From NCBI GenBank assembly GCA_905147135.1, contig LR990046.1, forward strand, positions 14,290,501 to 14,354,500: a stretch of DNA of 64,000 bases. Reading direction: 5' to 3'. This document shows positions 1 to 12,376 of this stretch, piece by piece (the stretch's first letter is position 1; each line of letters opens with the position of its first letter). The translations under genes and the position numbers were made by a program. The DNA comes from Blastobasis lacticolella. Lineage: Eukaryota > Arthropoda > Insecta > Lepidoptera > Blastobasidae. The notes beneath the pieces were generated by a model that was given only the letters and a program-made list of their open reading frames with translations, searched no databases and had not been told where the DNA came from.

Positions 1-392
1 GGTAATCTTTTTATAATCAGTATGATGGTGGCAGTGATTTTAAGCAGCCAACTAGTACTAAACTTAAAAATAAAATGTTTATTAATATAAACATAGCTGT
101 AAAAGGTTGAACGAAGTGTAAAAAGAAATATTTATAGAAGTTGGCACTATGTTCCATTATTATTACAACCTCTAAAATGGTTGAAAACTTTTGACAAATA
201 CCATATTATCCAATACAACGTACCCGGTGTTTATATCCTGTTTGCTAAGAACCTATTTCAAGCGATTATCAATAACCAAAATTGTCGGGGCGCCATCTAG
301 TGAGTGGTTAGGAATGCTTTAGATACCTATTGGAAAACTGCTCATTAATGGTGTCTACAAAACAAACTAATAGTTACAAATTTAATTTGCAG

Positions 393-3300
393 CTAGAAAA
401 GAAAAACCAATTGAGGCAGATGATAAGAAAAAGCCTGTAAGATTATACAACCACTCAACAAGAGACGTTAAAGACATCCCTCATGAAAGCAAAAGGGTAG
501 TGGCCCATGACACACAGCTTGATGAGGATGCATATTCTCAGGCAGCTAAGGAATCTATAATGGAGGATATGCAGGACAGAGAACACCAAAATAAGCTTCA
601 AGAAATGAGAAGCAAACTGGCAATGACCAAACATAATGTAGAAAAAGAATACAAGGACACAATGGCATTTCTAACTTCTTTGCCAAAAGATAAATCTAAA
701 CCTATTGTGAGTAGTTTTCTATTGTAGTTATTCAATTTATTAAGTGTTATCAAAAATTCTAAATTGTTTTACTAATGTTTCTTTTGTTGCAGAGGACTGC
801 TTATATGGATGAAGATAGACAACAATTGCAAAAGGACAATCGCCAGAGGAAATTACAACATGAATACAGGCAAATTGAAAAGGATTGTAGAAGACATGGA
901 CGTAGGGTAAGAATAAGAGAGTTTGATATTTTCGTTTTTCTTTGCTTTAGGTATATTATGATTTATTTTAAAATATTTCATATATTTTTTCAGATATCCA
1001 CTGGCAATAATCAAAAGCATACTAGACATAAATCTCCAGCTAAACCTGTTGAGAATAATTTTGATTTTGTAGATTCTCAGTATTCATGGATGCCTGTGCC
1101 TGAAGGCGATGGCAATCTCATTGTCCATACAATTCCCAATACTGTGAAAGAAAACAAAGGTGGCAACAGTGTAAAGTTCAGTAAAATTGATAGCTATCAC
1201 GAATATAGATCAAGACACAAACACACTCCCCCAACGAAAGAAACAGTTATGCCTGAAAACAAACCAACAAAAAGAGTTAAAACTGTGCTTATAGATGATA
1301 ATGACAATGATTCCAGTGACTCCTCTACTACAGATTCTGACACTAGTTCGGTTGAAAATCTGAACATTACAAAACAACATACACATAGTGATAGAGAACA
1401 GAAATTAAAGCTTTCTGATGCAGAGAAGGTTGTTATTTATAAGATCCTCAATGCTAAAAACGATAAGAAAAATAAGGAAAAGACAAATTCAAAATTAATG
1501 GCGAAAATGATGAAGTCCCTGAATTCCGCTGAGAAGGACAAAGTACTCAAGTCTTTGCATGAAACTGAATTGAAAGGAAAACAAAAAGTTCGTCAAAATG
1601 CTAGTACAACTGTATCATTCGAACAGCTAAATGAAGGTAAACTTTTATTTAAAATATGAAACCAACCAAAAAATAATCATCATTACAAATATATATATAG
1701 CAACCTACCAAAATGCCATGCCTAATTTAAAATGCACTCAGTGATGTAGGTCCAATTCTCAGGATGATGATAGATTCTGAGGAGGTCAGTTTCTAATTTA
1801 GTAATACTCAGAGTATGTCAGATTCTTAGCCACATTTGTAAGACAAGAGTCCAGGGAAAAAATATAAAAAGATGATTAAATTTTATATTTTTCATGTCAC
1901 CTAGCGCCCTCTATGACAGTTGTCATCCAAAATGTAGATCTAGACGAGTGTTGTCATTTCTCATTACGTTAATGGGCTCCTTTTTTCGCACTTGAACTCA
2001 AACTCAAAAACATATGGAACTAGTGTTCCAGGACCAATAGTTCCTGAGTTGTAACAGTTTTAATATTGACAGCTCACACCCGAATTTTAGATCCAGACGT
2101 GTGCTATGATTTCTCTTTAAGAACAAGTGTTCTAATACAGTTTGGACCAATAGTTTCCGAGTTAAGTGGCTGATAGACGTGCGAGTAAGTACGCGTACTT
2201 GTGGCTCGACGACCTTGCTCGCTCGTGTGTCAGCCTAAGTACGCGTACTTTAAAACCGCCGAGTAAGTTCGCCGGCAATCCAACATGTTTGATTTTTGCT
2301 CGTAGCTCGTGGCTTGCGGCTTCGGCTCGCTCGTCTGTCAGCGCCGCGAGCCGCGTGCCGCCATTTTTTTTATGATGCATCTCGTGCAGTTGTGTTTTTT
2401 GCATAAAATTAGTTTAAGTTTAATTAACTTTATGCTTTTCTGTTGTGACTGAAAAGTGACTGATTTTAGAAGCTATTAACTCGAAATATTTAAGTAATTC
2501 ATAGAAAAACGTGCCGAGTAAGTTCGTGAACTTTAAAACCGCGTACTTTAAGTCCTTACGTCTATCACCAACGTCGAGCCGAGTAAGTTCGCTAACTTAA
2601 AAACCGCGTACTTTAAGTTCGTACGTGTATCAGCTACTTTAGAACGGTTTTTAAGTTTTATAGCTGTCACCCGAAAAGTGGTTCTCAACTACTATCAATC
2701 ATCCTTATGAACTAGTGTTCTAGGAGCAATACTTTTATCGTATTTAAGCGGCGCGTATTTTAGCAGCATAAATGCCTAGGCAGCAGGTATACCAAAGCGC
2801 GCCTGGGACTCTATTTATGAACTGATCGCGTGCGCTATCTATGTCTTTCACATTCATGGTAAGTTGCTTGAGATATCAAAGAATGGCACTAGAATGCGAG
2901 CGATTCAAAATACGTTATCAAAGTCTGATGTTGTCCGAATCTGACTAAGTAAGAAGAGAGAGAGAGATATGGAAGAAGAGAAGAGATCACTCTAGTGATA
3001 AGACCGCCCTTTGTACTGCTTATTATTATATATTTTATCCCATGTATGTATCTAGTGTGCGAATAAAGAGGATTTTTTTTAAGAAGCTGACTACTTCAAT
3101 CTATCGTCCTGAGAATTTGACCTACATCGCCGAGTTCTTTAAAATCCTCTATTAAGTTTTTGTGATACTACTATTTGTCTATGGCAATAAGCTATTCTAA
3201 TGTGTCTATGTGTTTACAGGACTTTATAAAGCAGTCAATAATGAAGGGTGAGTTTAAACATTGATTCACTTTATTATAGTTTTTAACAATTTAACAATAA

Positions 3301-6300
3301 AAATTGTACCTACTACAAGTTCACGTACGAAGCTCGACCTTTTCTGTTTTAATAGGTAACCTTAAGTTTTAAAGCCTATATCCAGTCAGGTTTACAGGAT
3401 AATACAGGTGCTAAATTATTCGGATAATTTGGTTGCTGATGTATAAGATGAACAATATCTATCTCTGCAGTTCTGGTATTTGAAATCCAAGTGCAGGAAT
3501 TGACAGTTGTCGCTTTCCATAAGAAGGGCTCTGTCATTTAGTAACAGTACAGGTACTAGATTTATGGGTGGGTTGTATACTCGTTAGTCATTGAATAAAA
3601 GAATTAATACTTTTTTCTCAGGACTTCCTATAACGTAAAAACAACTAATGTGGAAGTATGGCATTCTTCTGTGAGCCACAAGTCATGGTGGTAATTTGTT
3701 TTGTTGTTATTGAATCAAACCATCCAGTTTTCTTAACCTTTCACTCATACAGTTTGTAGGAGTAATTTTTCTATTTTTATTTAGAATTTGTGGTCATTAG
3801 GAACCAAATTGCTTGTAATCGAAATTGAACACTTTGAATAGGTACTTGTATGTATGCTTTTGTTACATCATCATCAATCATCATTGCTTATAGCACGAAA
3901 ATAGTTCATTTAGTATTTTTATCCTGCATCTCAAATTGCGCGATGCATTACTTTGGGTTGGTTGAGAAATCTCTTGCGCACTCTGGAGTAAAAATGTAGA
4001 ATCTGTCAAGCGAATCCTGACACTTGAAGGAAAACCGTAGCAAATGACCTTTTTTGGGGCAATATCCGATTAAACGAATTTTATATTGTTATTTATTTGC
4101 CCTGGCGATGGATACACTTTGCCGTTTTTTGCGACACGACCGACGACCAAGCGCATGGAACCATATCATGGACATAGCGAGTGTCTTTTCTTATTGTATA
4201 TGGAGATGCCTTTTATGGGTATAATCATATGGACTGTTAGCGCCAGGCACCTGTAGGAGCTGCTTTTTCGTAACCGCCCAATTTGTAAAATGTACTTGAT
4301 AAAAGAAAAAAAAGATGTTATGACTCACTTGACCGACTCTAAATCACATTATGTAAAGCTAATGTGAAACATATCTGAGCCTGAAATACGAATTCGTCTA
4401 AAAATAATATATGTTATGCAGGGACAATATTGCCAACCTTTACTTCAATGATGCACTTGAGAACGAACCTGATGATGTCCGAAGCGAATATGCTGCCAGT
4501 AAAGTTCAAGCTTGCGCTTGTGGAAAAACTGTGAGCGTTCAAGGTAAAAATGCAAGGCTTTCTTTAATTATTGATTATACTTTCTGTACACTAGTTTACT
4601 CAATTGGTCTTATTATTTTTGTAGCCAACACGGAATACGACGAACAACAGCCAGGAACAAGGTATATATGATCATACATACGTGTATAACTTCAATTACA
4701 GTATTTATGAATTATATTGCATAATTCATATTTTATTATTTTCAGTAAACAAATATTGCGTGAAACTTCAAAAACGTGTTCGTGCCGTTCAAACACCGCC
4801 AAGGCTACACAATCTGAGAAAGAGAAGAGTGTCGGCCAAGCCTCGGAAACCGTGTCTGCAGAATCTTTTAAGTCCGCTGCTACAGATAAGAAACTTCTTG
4901 TTGGTGAAAGGTTTGTTAAAATGTTAGACCAAACTAGCGACGAAGCGGGAAAGTTTTACATAGGCGCGACGGGGTTCTTGCAGGAAAATGGATATGAAGT
5001 GGTGATACAGTTGAGGAAGAACAAAGAAGATAGAAAGGATACAGAAGTACAGACTCCCCAAAAATCGAATGCTTCAAAAGAAATAAACACTGAAGAGAGC
5101 AGTAAAGTAACAGTTGATGTAAAACTTGATACGAATAGCGATAATATATCGAATGAAGAAGAACATAGGCAGGAGCCCCGACAGTCTACAATCGTAAATA
5201 TAGAAGAATCTGGTGACGTTGAAATGGAAGGCCATAAAACACATGTATCAGATAAATCTTTGCGAAAATCCGATGATTTCAAATACACAAAAAAGGCCTC
5301 ATCTGCCTACACTCAAACTACATTCGAGTCTCCTGAGCATAGACCTGTTTACCAACACCAAATGAGCTCGTCGACTTCTACAACGTATATGAGTCCTCCA
5401 GAACATATAATGCCACAATTTTTGAAAAATGATCGTGTATTTGCGTGTTACAATGTAAAAGACCCCATGCCCAGTAAATGTAAGGAGGGTGTTGAAATTA
5501 TTGGCGAACAAGATATTTGCGAAAAGTTTGTGGATTGTAAATGTAGCCGTTGTAATCACGAGAGAAAGTTAGCACTGCGGCAGAATGCGATCGCATCCAA
5601 TATAGGACAAACTCCGCCTAATTCCGCTAATACAGACAGTACAAGCAGTTTTCAGACAGCATATACCCCTGAAAATAAAGTGGAAAAGAAAAAGAAATGT
5701 CACAAGCATCACAATCACAAAAGCAAACAGAAATTTGTGAATAAGCACACATCCAGGTCCTCCGTGATGCGAGGAACTAGCAGGAGAAAGATTTTAAATA
5801 GGAATATAAATAAATTTACTTTAAGTCCCATTATAAAATCTTATGTGGATAAATTATTAGCTTTGAATAAAGAAGGAATCAAAGCTGTTGAAGTTATGAA
5901 CCAAGAATGCAGTTCCGTCGCTACGCCAGGTAGCTCAATAATAGATGAACCGGGAAACGCTAGTAAAACAAAAGTTCCTATTGATAATAAAATATCGCTA
6001 CAACAAATACAACAAATGATAAAAAATGAGATTTTATCGCAAATAGCGTCCCAAACAGCTAACAATAATGGAATGGCTGGTGACATTAGATCAAATGCAT
6101 TGCGAAAAAGGAAATCTGTGCATAAGGTCAAGTCATTAAATATTTCCAAAAACATTATGAAAGTGAAAAATGAAAGATCATCTCCATTGGTGTTTAACAG
6201 AGAAGATGGATCTCGTACTTCGATCCAAAAAATTGTGAGAGTGAGAAGTGAGACACCACATCTAATTGTACCAAATAACAGTGAAGACGGATCTCGAATC

Positions 6301-8760
6301 TCGGCTAGAGATTTAAATACCAAACGCAGTTCAAATATAAATACAAAAAATCCAGCCAAGAACGACAACGTAGTTCATCGAAATGTCGATAATACTGACA
6401 GTAAATATCGAACGACAATACCCGTTGTCGACCGACCGGTTCATAAAAATAACAGCAAGGCAAGTTCGTGTTCTAGTGGTCGCAGACTTCAATCTCGCGC
6501 TACTGAGGTTGGAGAATCTTCCGTTGAACATTCCGTCTACAGTTCAGAACCAGATGAAAAACGATGCACCATGTCTCGTAAATCTGCTGTATCTTCCTGC
6601 GAATCGGAATTTAATATTTTATCTAACAAAAAACGCCCTTCATGTAGGTCTACTCAAGCTAAAAATCCTGAAGACGATGAACTAAAATACATGAAACTAG
6701 CTGAAGACAAAATTCAGAATATGGAAAAAATTGCCGATTTAACAGAAAAATGTACTAAACGTTTATCTAATCTGGCTAAAGTGTTAGAAGAGGTTCGAAG
6801 GAATAAATTAACATACAGTCAATTCTCTGACTCAGCATCCGAGCCCGAACGCCCGTCCTCAGGTAATAATGTGTTAAAATTGAAACCACCATCTCCTTAT
6901 GAAACAATTGTTGACATGGAAAATGAAATTAAGTATATGAACGAAGCACAAGACACTACGCTGAAAATACCTGTGTCTAAGTTACCGACTGACAAGGAAA
7001 ACAAAAAAGAAACCAGTCCCAAACTAGATAGAAATATTGGTATTGTATTAACTGGTCACAGTGACACGTCTTCAGAATCAGAAAATATATTAAAAAGTAG
7101 AAAACCAAGCAAAATTTATGAAATGGTCTCCCCAGGTGAACATTCCGATCCGTTCTTGGTAACTCCCGGTATTTACAAATCCAACGCTAGCAACGTACCA
7201 AGAGCAACAAATGAAGAGGTAGTTTCTAAAAACAAAAGTCCTCCGCAATCAGTAATAGAAGATGTTACTACATCAGACTCAACAGAATATGTGTCCTTTC
7301 TAAAAGATATTCCAAAACCGGAAGTTTCAAAATTACAGACCCAATTATCGCAGTCGTCTCAAACAGATGTTACAGATAAAACATCTAGCAAACTCCGAAG
7401 CAAGCCCAGGCCACCCCCTGCTTTAGCTCGCATTAACTTAAAATATGAAGATGAGGTTATTATTCCTCACGAGCTATCCACAGTTATGGAAGTGGAGTCT
7501 CCAATGAGTGTAAGAGTAAAAAATCAATCAACTTCTAATATAAACACATCAAATCCCGCACAGAGTGCGAACAAAGATTCTTTAACCAACCTGAATGTAA
7601 GTCGAAGCAATAGCCAAATAACACAACAACGTAAACCTAAGACGTCTTCCACTGATTCTTCAGAGGATTCCAAAATGCAAATGATGGATCTTAAACGGTT
7701 CAATGAGATTATGTTGAAACCATTTATAAGTTTTCAGGACTATGCCAAACAATGTAATGTAGTTTTAGACGAAAGCTCTACCTTGGAAGAGGTTCCCAAG
7801 GAAGATGTACCAACTGATATGAGTTCCGTCCATTCTGATGCTAGTTTGCCAGATGTAATAGCGGAACTTTTGAAAAGAAATTTGATTAATGCGCCTTTTA
7901 AATTTGATACAACTTCAAACGGAAACTCAACAACAGTTTCTTCTGAATCGACCATATCTATGTTAGCTTTAGCTAAAACACGCAAAGCTAAGAAAAAGTC
8001 TACTGTTTCACTACAAAATAAAGAGAATTTAGCAGAGACTTCAGATTCCTTGAGTATATCGTCAAATCCCGATTTGGAAAACGCCTTCAAAAATCTTGGC
8101 ATGGGCTGGGCTTCTTCTACCTTAAAAAAGACAAAGGAACGATTAGCTTTATCATCTTCGTCCAACACATCGAGTTCTAGTTTATCTCAATTTAGGATAA
8201 AAACCTTTAAAAATAAAGATAATGCTCCTGTTGTGAGTGATGCGGTGCCTCCATTAAGAAAATTGTCGGACAAATCGACAGATTGCAAAAAAATTAATAA
8301 TTCTAGAAATGTTGAACAGCAAACTTCACAGATGCATTCGATGACCGTCAAAGAATTCTTGACCAAAGAATTGGCTGGTAAAATAACTTTCAATAAATCT
8401 CAGAAAGACGATTTAACCGAGGAGTTCATGTCACTGTACGAAACGAAGATGCCTGAAGAGATGAAGCACGACTCGCGAGTGGCGTACGAGGAGCGATCAG
8501 CGGACAGCGGCCGCAGCGGCAGCAACAACCGCGCGAGGACCTCTACGCCCGTACAGATTTTTAGGTCAAAGACGTATCACTCGAGTTCCAGTTCAAACGT
8601 TTCGAACGGGTTATTTAGTAACGCTGACGACCTATCGTCTGTCAAAGGAACATCTAATTCCCAAAAGAATCAGTCCACATCAGAAAAAGATGACTTGACC
8701 ATTCCTAACTGTAGTTTACGGATGAAGAAAAATACCTCAGATTGCAGCAAAAGTGACTGA
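393..8760 (+). CDS. Unrecognised large, mostly disordered protein, 5'-partial, seven exons seen
   Basis: I do not recognise the family. The exons join in frame with GT-AG borders at 393-706, 793-906, 994-1636, 3220-3247, 4422-4543, 4625-4661 and 4746-8760 (TGA), giving about 1,757 residues. The first exon enters in mid-codon after an acceptor at 391-392, so the start codon lies in an upstream exon. The first three exons are charged and helix-prone (EDMQDREHQNKLQEMRSKLA; DEDRQQLQKDNRQRKLQHEY), suggesting a coiled coil, followed by a serine/aspartate-rich acidic tract. Exon 5 has a CACGK pair of cysteines and exon 7 has CKCSRC. The 4,015-nt last exon is dominated by Ser, Lys, Glu and Asn and is probably disordered, apart from ordered-looking patches such as VIAELLKRNLINAPFKF and FKNLGMGWASSTLKKT near the C-terminus. 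A structural or centrosome/cilium-type scaffold is possible, but that is only a guess from composition. The intron at 907-993 is a multiple of three without a stop. Confidence 0.85.
2165..2640. repeat. Palindrome-rich non-autonomous element
   Basis: The ends are imperfect inverted repeats: GTGGCTGATAGACGTGCGAG on the left against GTAGCTGATACACGTACGAA on the right read in reverse complement. Inside, short units such as AAGTACGCGTACTT, CCGAGTAAGTTCG and TTTAAAACCGCGTACTTTAA recur, several of them self-complementary. I see no coding capacity. Most likely a miniature inverted-repeat element; the exact ends and target duplication are not clear. Confidence 0.5.
2945..3085 (+). repeat. Retroelement-like 3' tail with AATAAA
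   Basis: A GA-rich tract is followed by a segment with ATAAGACCGCCCTTTGTACT, then AATAAAGAGG and a T run. This resembles 3' tails of lepidopteran non-LTR elements that I know in general terms. No coding part is attached, so it would be a 5'-truncated insertion. Confidence 0.35.
3248..4421. other. Intron of the large first gene, no recognised content
   Basis: AT-rich sequence between the 28-nt exon and the exon at 4422. A short ATC-rich run lies near 3868-3885. I see no open frame or element with clear ends. Confidence 0.6.
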
Positions 8761-8813
8761 ATTTATTGTGTTATTTATATTTAGTTAAAAGAAGATAATG
8801 AGATATATGTTAA

Positions 8814-8877
8814 AATAAATTCTAGTAAAATTATTCCTTGTTATGGCTTATTGTGTCTTATGTATATTATGAATAAA
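8814..8877 (+). terminator. Polyadenylation signals of the large first gene
   Basis: AATAAA at 8814-8819, 54 bases after the TGA at 8758-8760, with a second AATAAA at 8872-8877. They probably define a very short 3' UTR. The cleavage site itself is not visible. Confidence 0.6.
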
Positions 8878-10258
8878 ATCATTTTTGTTTTTATTCTAAT
8901 AACGTTTTTTATTTATCCTGTTGAACAACTGCTCCAGTTTACGTTAGTACCTACTGATACAAATCTAATATTACCTACACTACACACGAAACATCCTGTG
9001 TGGAACTCCCGTATCACCAACACGGCTGGACGTTGTACCACGATGCTGACGTGTACGGGTATGCCGATGTCCCAAATTATCTTACGCACGCCACTCACTT
9101 GGCGACGTGTTGGATTAGGTACTTTTTTTATACTACTCAGTGACAAATGAACAGACAGCCCACGCAGCGCGCTTACACGTGTTACTGTCGCCCATAACAT
9201 CTATGATTCATGCATTAGGTTGCAGGCAACAAAAATGCAGAATCGCAGGTGCGTTGCCACTGTGAGGACTAAAATGCAATTAATCATGCCCGTAATTGCG
9301 CTGGCTACCTTATCCTTCAAACATCATGAAGGCAAAATTACTACGCCTGGGAAGAACGTTTCAACCGTGTCGGAGAGAGCGAAAGCAGCCTCTACCACCT
9401 AAACCGACACCTGTCTCGAACAATTGGGCCCATCGGAAACGGCCGACCGCAGATATATTGGCAGAATACCTAGAGTCGCAATTTGGGCCAAATGCAGCCG
9501 TAGCCGCTCAAGCCGTCCACTATGGAGAGTTCTTGTCGATCCCGCTTTTGCCACCTCAAGACACTAGAGACAGGTATTAGAAGGCGAACGGTTCAAAAGT
9601 CAGGCGCCTGGCTCTGGTAGATCCGACCAAGTGCATCTTGCAACTACAGTCCTTTACATCTAAAATATGTAAGTTATGCGGCGCATCTGCATCGATACAA
9701 GATCTCACAGTAGGTACAAAAAGTCGGCAATGCGCCGTTTCCCTGAAATGTGACAAGGGATCATAATCATAATGCACGGGTACAAGGTGCATTCCTATAC
9801 TTACCTCGTATAAAACGTTCACCGTTTATACCTAGTTGGCGACACACGTGTCTGCACACGTGCAAGAACAATATGCGTAATAAACTTCGATAATAGGGCT
9901 TTATAGGAGAGTACATTTATATGAACTAAATATACTTGTAAGTACCTATATAACCTACATTATTTACGACTTTTACAAATCCAAACAACTGTATATAACT
10001 TTGTACTTTTTATTGTACAATTATTATCTTAATAACAAATAGACAGACTGTAATGAATGCAATTGGCAAAGCTTTCAGCACTTCAATATAACACCAGGTA
10101 TCTCGCCGAAGTCTCGAACTAGAATGCCCATCCGACTGACTGTTTTGCCGTTTTACGTGCTCCCGCTAAAAAGCTCATTGGTGGATAGCAGACAGCCAAT
10201 CATATGGCTAGCCAATGGCATGGCTTCTGTGTTACCAGTTGAATAAAATATCGTTATA
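8878..10258. other. Intergenic stretch with a reverse-oriented CR1/SINE tail
   Basis: No supported gene. About 9122-9240 read on the minus strand ends in TCACTGAGTAGTATAAAAA, which matches the tails described at 25590-25695 and 49765-49842, so this is a 5'-truncated retroelement tail. The short frames around 9220-9822 resemble nothing that I can name. Confidence 0.5.
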
Positions 10259-10765
10259 ATCAAAATTAGGGATGCAACGATACGGCTATTACGATACCAA
10301 TACGAATGACGAATACATCGTAATGGCCAAATACGATAACGAATTACGATACGAATGCATTACGATATTTGTTTAACACGTTTTTGATGAATTTATTGGA
10401 AGCTTTGTTGTATGTTATTATTGTTAGACTAAGTAAAGTAAAAGTATAAAAAAAGTTATGCATTTTTAATCAATATATTTAATCATTTTATCAATTTTCA
10501 TCATTAACTTATATTTTAATTTTTTAAATTGTTACTTTTTTTACATTTACTGACTATTATTTAATTTGCGAAGCGTTCAGAAATTGACGCATTATGCGTT
10601 TCGTTTCACCCGAAACAGTAAAAATTTAAAAATTTAAATTTTTGGAATAAATGTATCGTAAAAATTGCGTATCGTAATATTTACGATAACGAATGATCGT
10701 AAAGGTTTACGATAATCGCCGATATACGATTATCGTATCGGTATCGTTGCATCCCTAATCAAAAT
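10259..10765. mobile_element. hAT-type non-autonomous transposon with 8-bp target duplication
   Basis: The element runs 10267-10757 (491 bp). It begins TAGGGATGCAACGATAC and ends with the exact reverse complement. The flanks at 10259-10266 and 10758-10765 are both ATCAAAAT, a perfect 8-bp duplication as made by hAT transposases. The interior consists largely of ACGATA/TATCGT-type repeats and AT-rich DNA without coding capacity, so it must have been moved by a transposase encoded elsewhere. Confidence 0.9.
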
Positions 10766-10856
10766 ACTATTGCCATATTTAAAAATCATCACACGACTAT
10801 TGAACGCATATAGCAGAACTGTTGTATAAAATAGAAAGCATCAGCCTTCAATTTGG

Positions 10857-11420
10857 ATGAGAAATAAATCGTATCACCTGAATACCAAATGCCCGGAGAT
10901 AACAGCGATCGCAGGCGAAGTTGTCTCATACATTTATCTTGGGGCTCCTATGTCCAATGGATGGATGGATGTGTGGACGAAATTAAAAGGCGCATGGCAA
11001 TTGGTCTGCAATGAGCAAGCTGGAGAAAATTGGCGGAACGGGGATTTAACAAAATCGACTAAAACGTGATTAGTGCGAGCGCTGGTTTTTTCCCTGTATA
11101 CCTTTATACGACAGATACGTTGAAAGTAAGAAAATAAGTACCTAGATGCTTTTAGTATTTAAAAGTGGTGCTGGAGAAGAATGCTCTTAATATTATGGAA
11201 TGAGTTTCGCACCAATGCAATGTCTCTATTCTCCAAGAGCTGTCTGCTCGATAGTCCAAAGCAAAATTTTGACGTTTTTTGGGTACGTGTGTCGGCCTGA
11301 GACCAGCATAGAGAGGCTAATTAGTAGTAGTGCAAGGCAGCGTGGAAGGCATTTGGGCTCACGGCAGATCTCTTAAGATCTCGCTTTTGTTGGGCCCCTT
11401 CACCAGTGTACAGGAAAAGC
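10857..11420 (+). pseudogene. Decayed 3' end of a non-LTR reverse transcriptase ORF
   Basis: Fragments in shifting frames read like the C-terminal part of an endonuclease-reverse transcriptase: VSYIYLGAPMSNG, then LTKSTKT, then a stretch near 11200-11300 resembling the ILTFFGYVCRPE-type segment. Stops and frameshifts break it. The catalytic core and endonuclease are absent. A dead, 5'-truncated insertion. Confidence 0.6.
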
Positions 11421-12376
11421 CGCCATGTGGGAATCGAATGACGGCGACTGGGAAAGCTAGTTACCAACCCATAACGACTATGACACTACGACCACTCTGC
11501 CAAGAATGTTACGTACGACTGAGAAGATATAACCTAAACAATGGAATAAGTCGGCTAACCTCCGACCAAGTTTACTACAAACTTTCAGAACTATTTTCTG
11601 AACGGATTTTAATGAAATACAGCTCGAAAGCAAGAACCACCTCGATTAAACTGATTTTCATATAGAGAACACCTTATTCAAATCGATCGATCCGCTCGGG
11701 AGCGGGAGCAGATGCCACTGACACCTTCACATATACGCACGTCAAACTTAGATCATCCGGGCTGTGTCCCGGTCACAAATTTCTAAGTCTCCACTGTGGG
11801 ACTAAGGCAACAGTACGGGACATTCCATGAACGGGACATTATGCGTCTAAACGCGTTTTCGGTCAAATTCGGTTCCTACCTGCCTTATGCCTTTCAACAT
11901 TTAAATCAAATAGGATATTATGGTATGGTACGCATGAAACCTGAGGGTAGGGGTAAACCACGGAACGAAGTCGCGCCGGGTAAAGATACGGGTACCCTAA
12001 AATGTATATGATAACTTTAATAAAAAATAATTAATAAACAGCAATGTTTAATAAATAATTATCCTTATTTTTAACACAAATGTTAATCTACTATATCACA
12101 TTCATTAAGGTACATTTTATCGAGTCGAAACACAAAATACCTAAATAATGATTAAAAATATGAAATGTTAGTGAAGATTTATATAAATCACAGAATCGAA
12201 GTTAATTCCTAAAATATTGGAGAACATATTTATCATTATTTTTGAATCAACTTAAAATTACTGAGTTTTACTAAAATGAGATTAATTAGATGAGATTTTC
12301 TATGAAAATACTTTAACTACATTTAGCAGTTTCTTCCGTATTTGATTAATGTAAAATTGACTAAAGTGAAAAATTT
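11421..12376. other. Intergenic DNA, no recognised gene
   Basis: Short frames at 11330-11665 and 11796-12011 are not supported by any motif. From 12010 on the sequence becomes AT-rich and probably includes the 3' UTR of the HIGD1 gene that ends at 12377. Confidence 0.5.

Larger units (their letters stand above)
1637..3219. other. Intron of the large first gene, filled with repeats
   Basis: This intron separates the 643-nt exon from the 28-nt exon. It holds a stretch with GC-rich palindromes (2165-2640) and a retroelement-like 3' tail (2945-3085). No coding sequence in it looks real. Confidence 0.7.

Noticed and set aside
2162..2404. Overlapping frames on both strands in a GC-rich stretch
   Set aside because: They arise from palindromic repeats inside an intron of the first gene; no protein family motif.
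4956..8393. Several minus-strand frames opposite the long last exon of the first gene
   Set aside because: Shadows of a strongly supported plus-strand exon with consistent splice phases.
9220..9822. Short plus and minus frames after the first gene
   Set aside because: Adjacent to a reversed CR1/SINE tail, no motif, no splice support; could be retroelement debris but not assignable.
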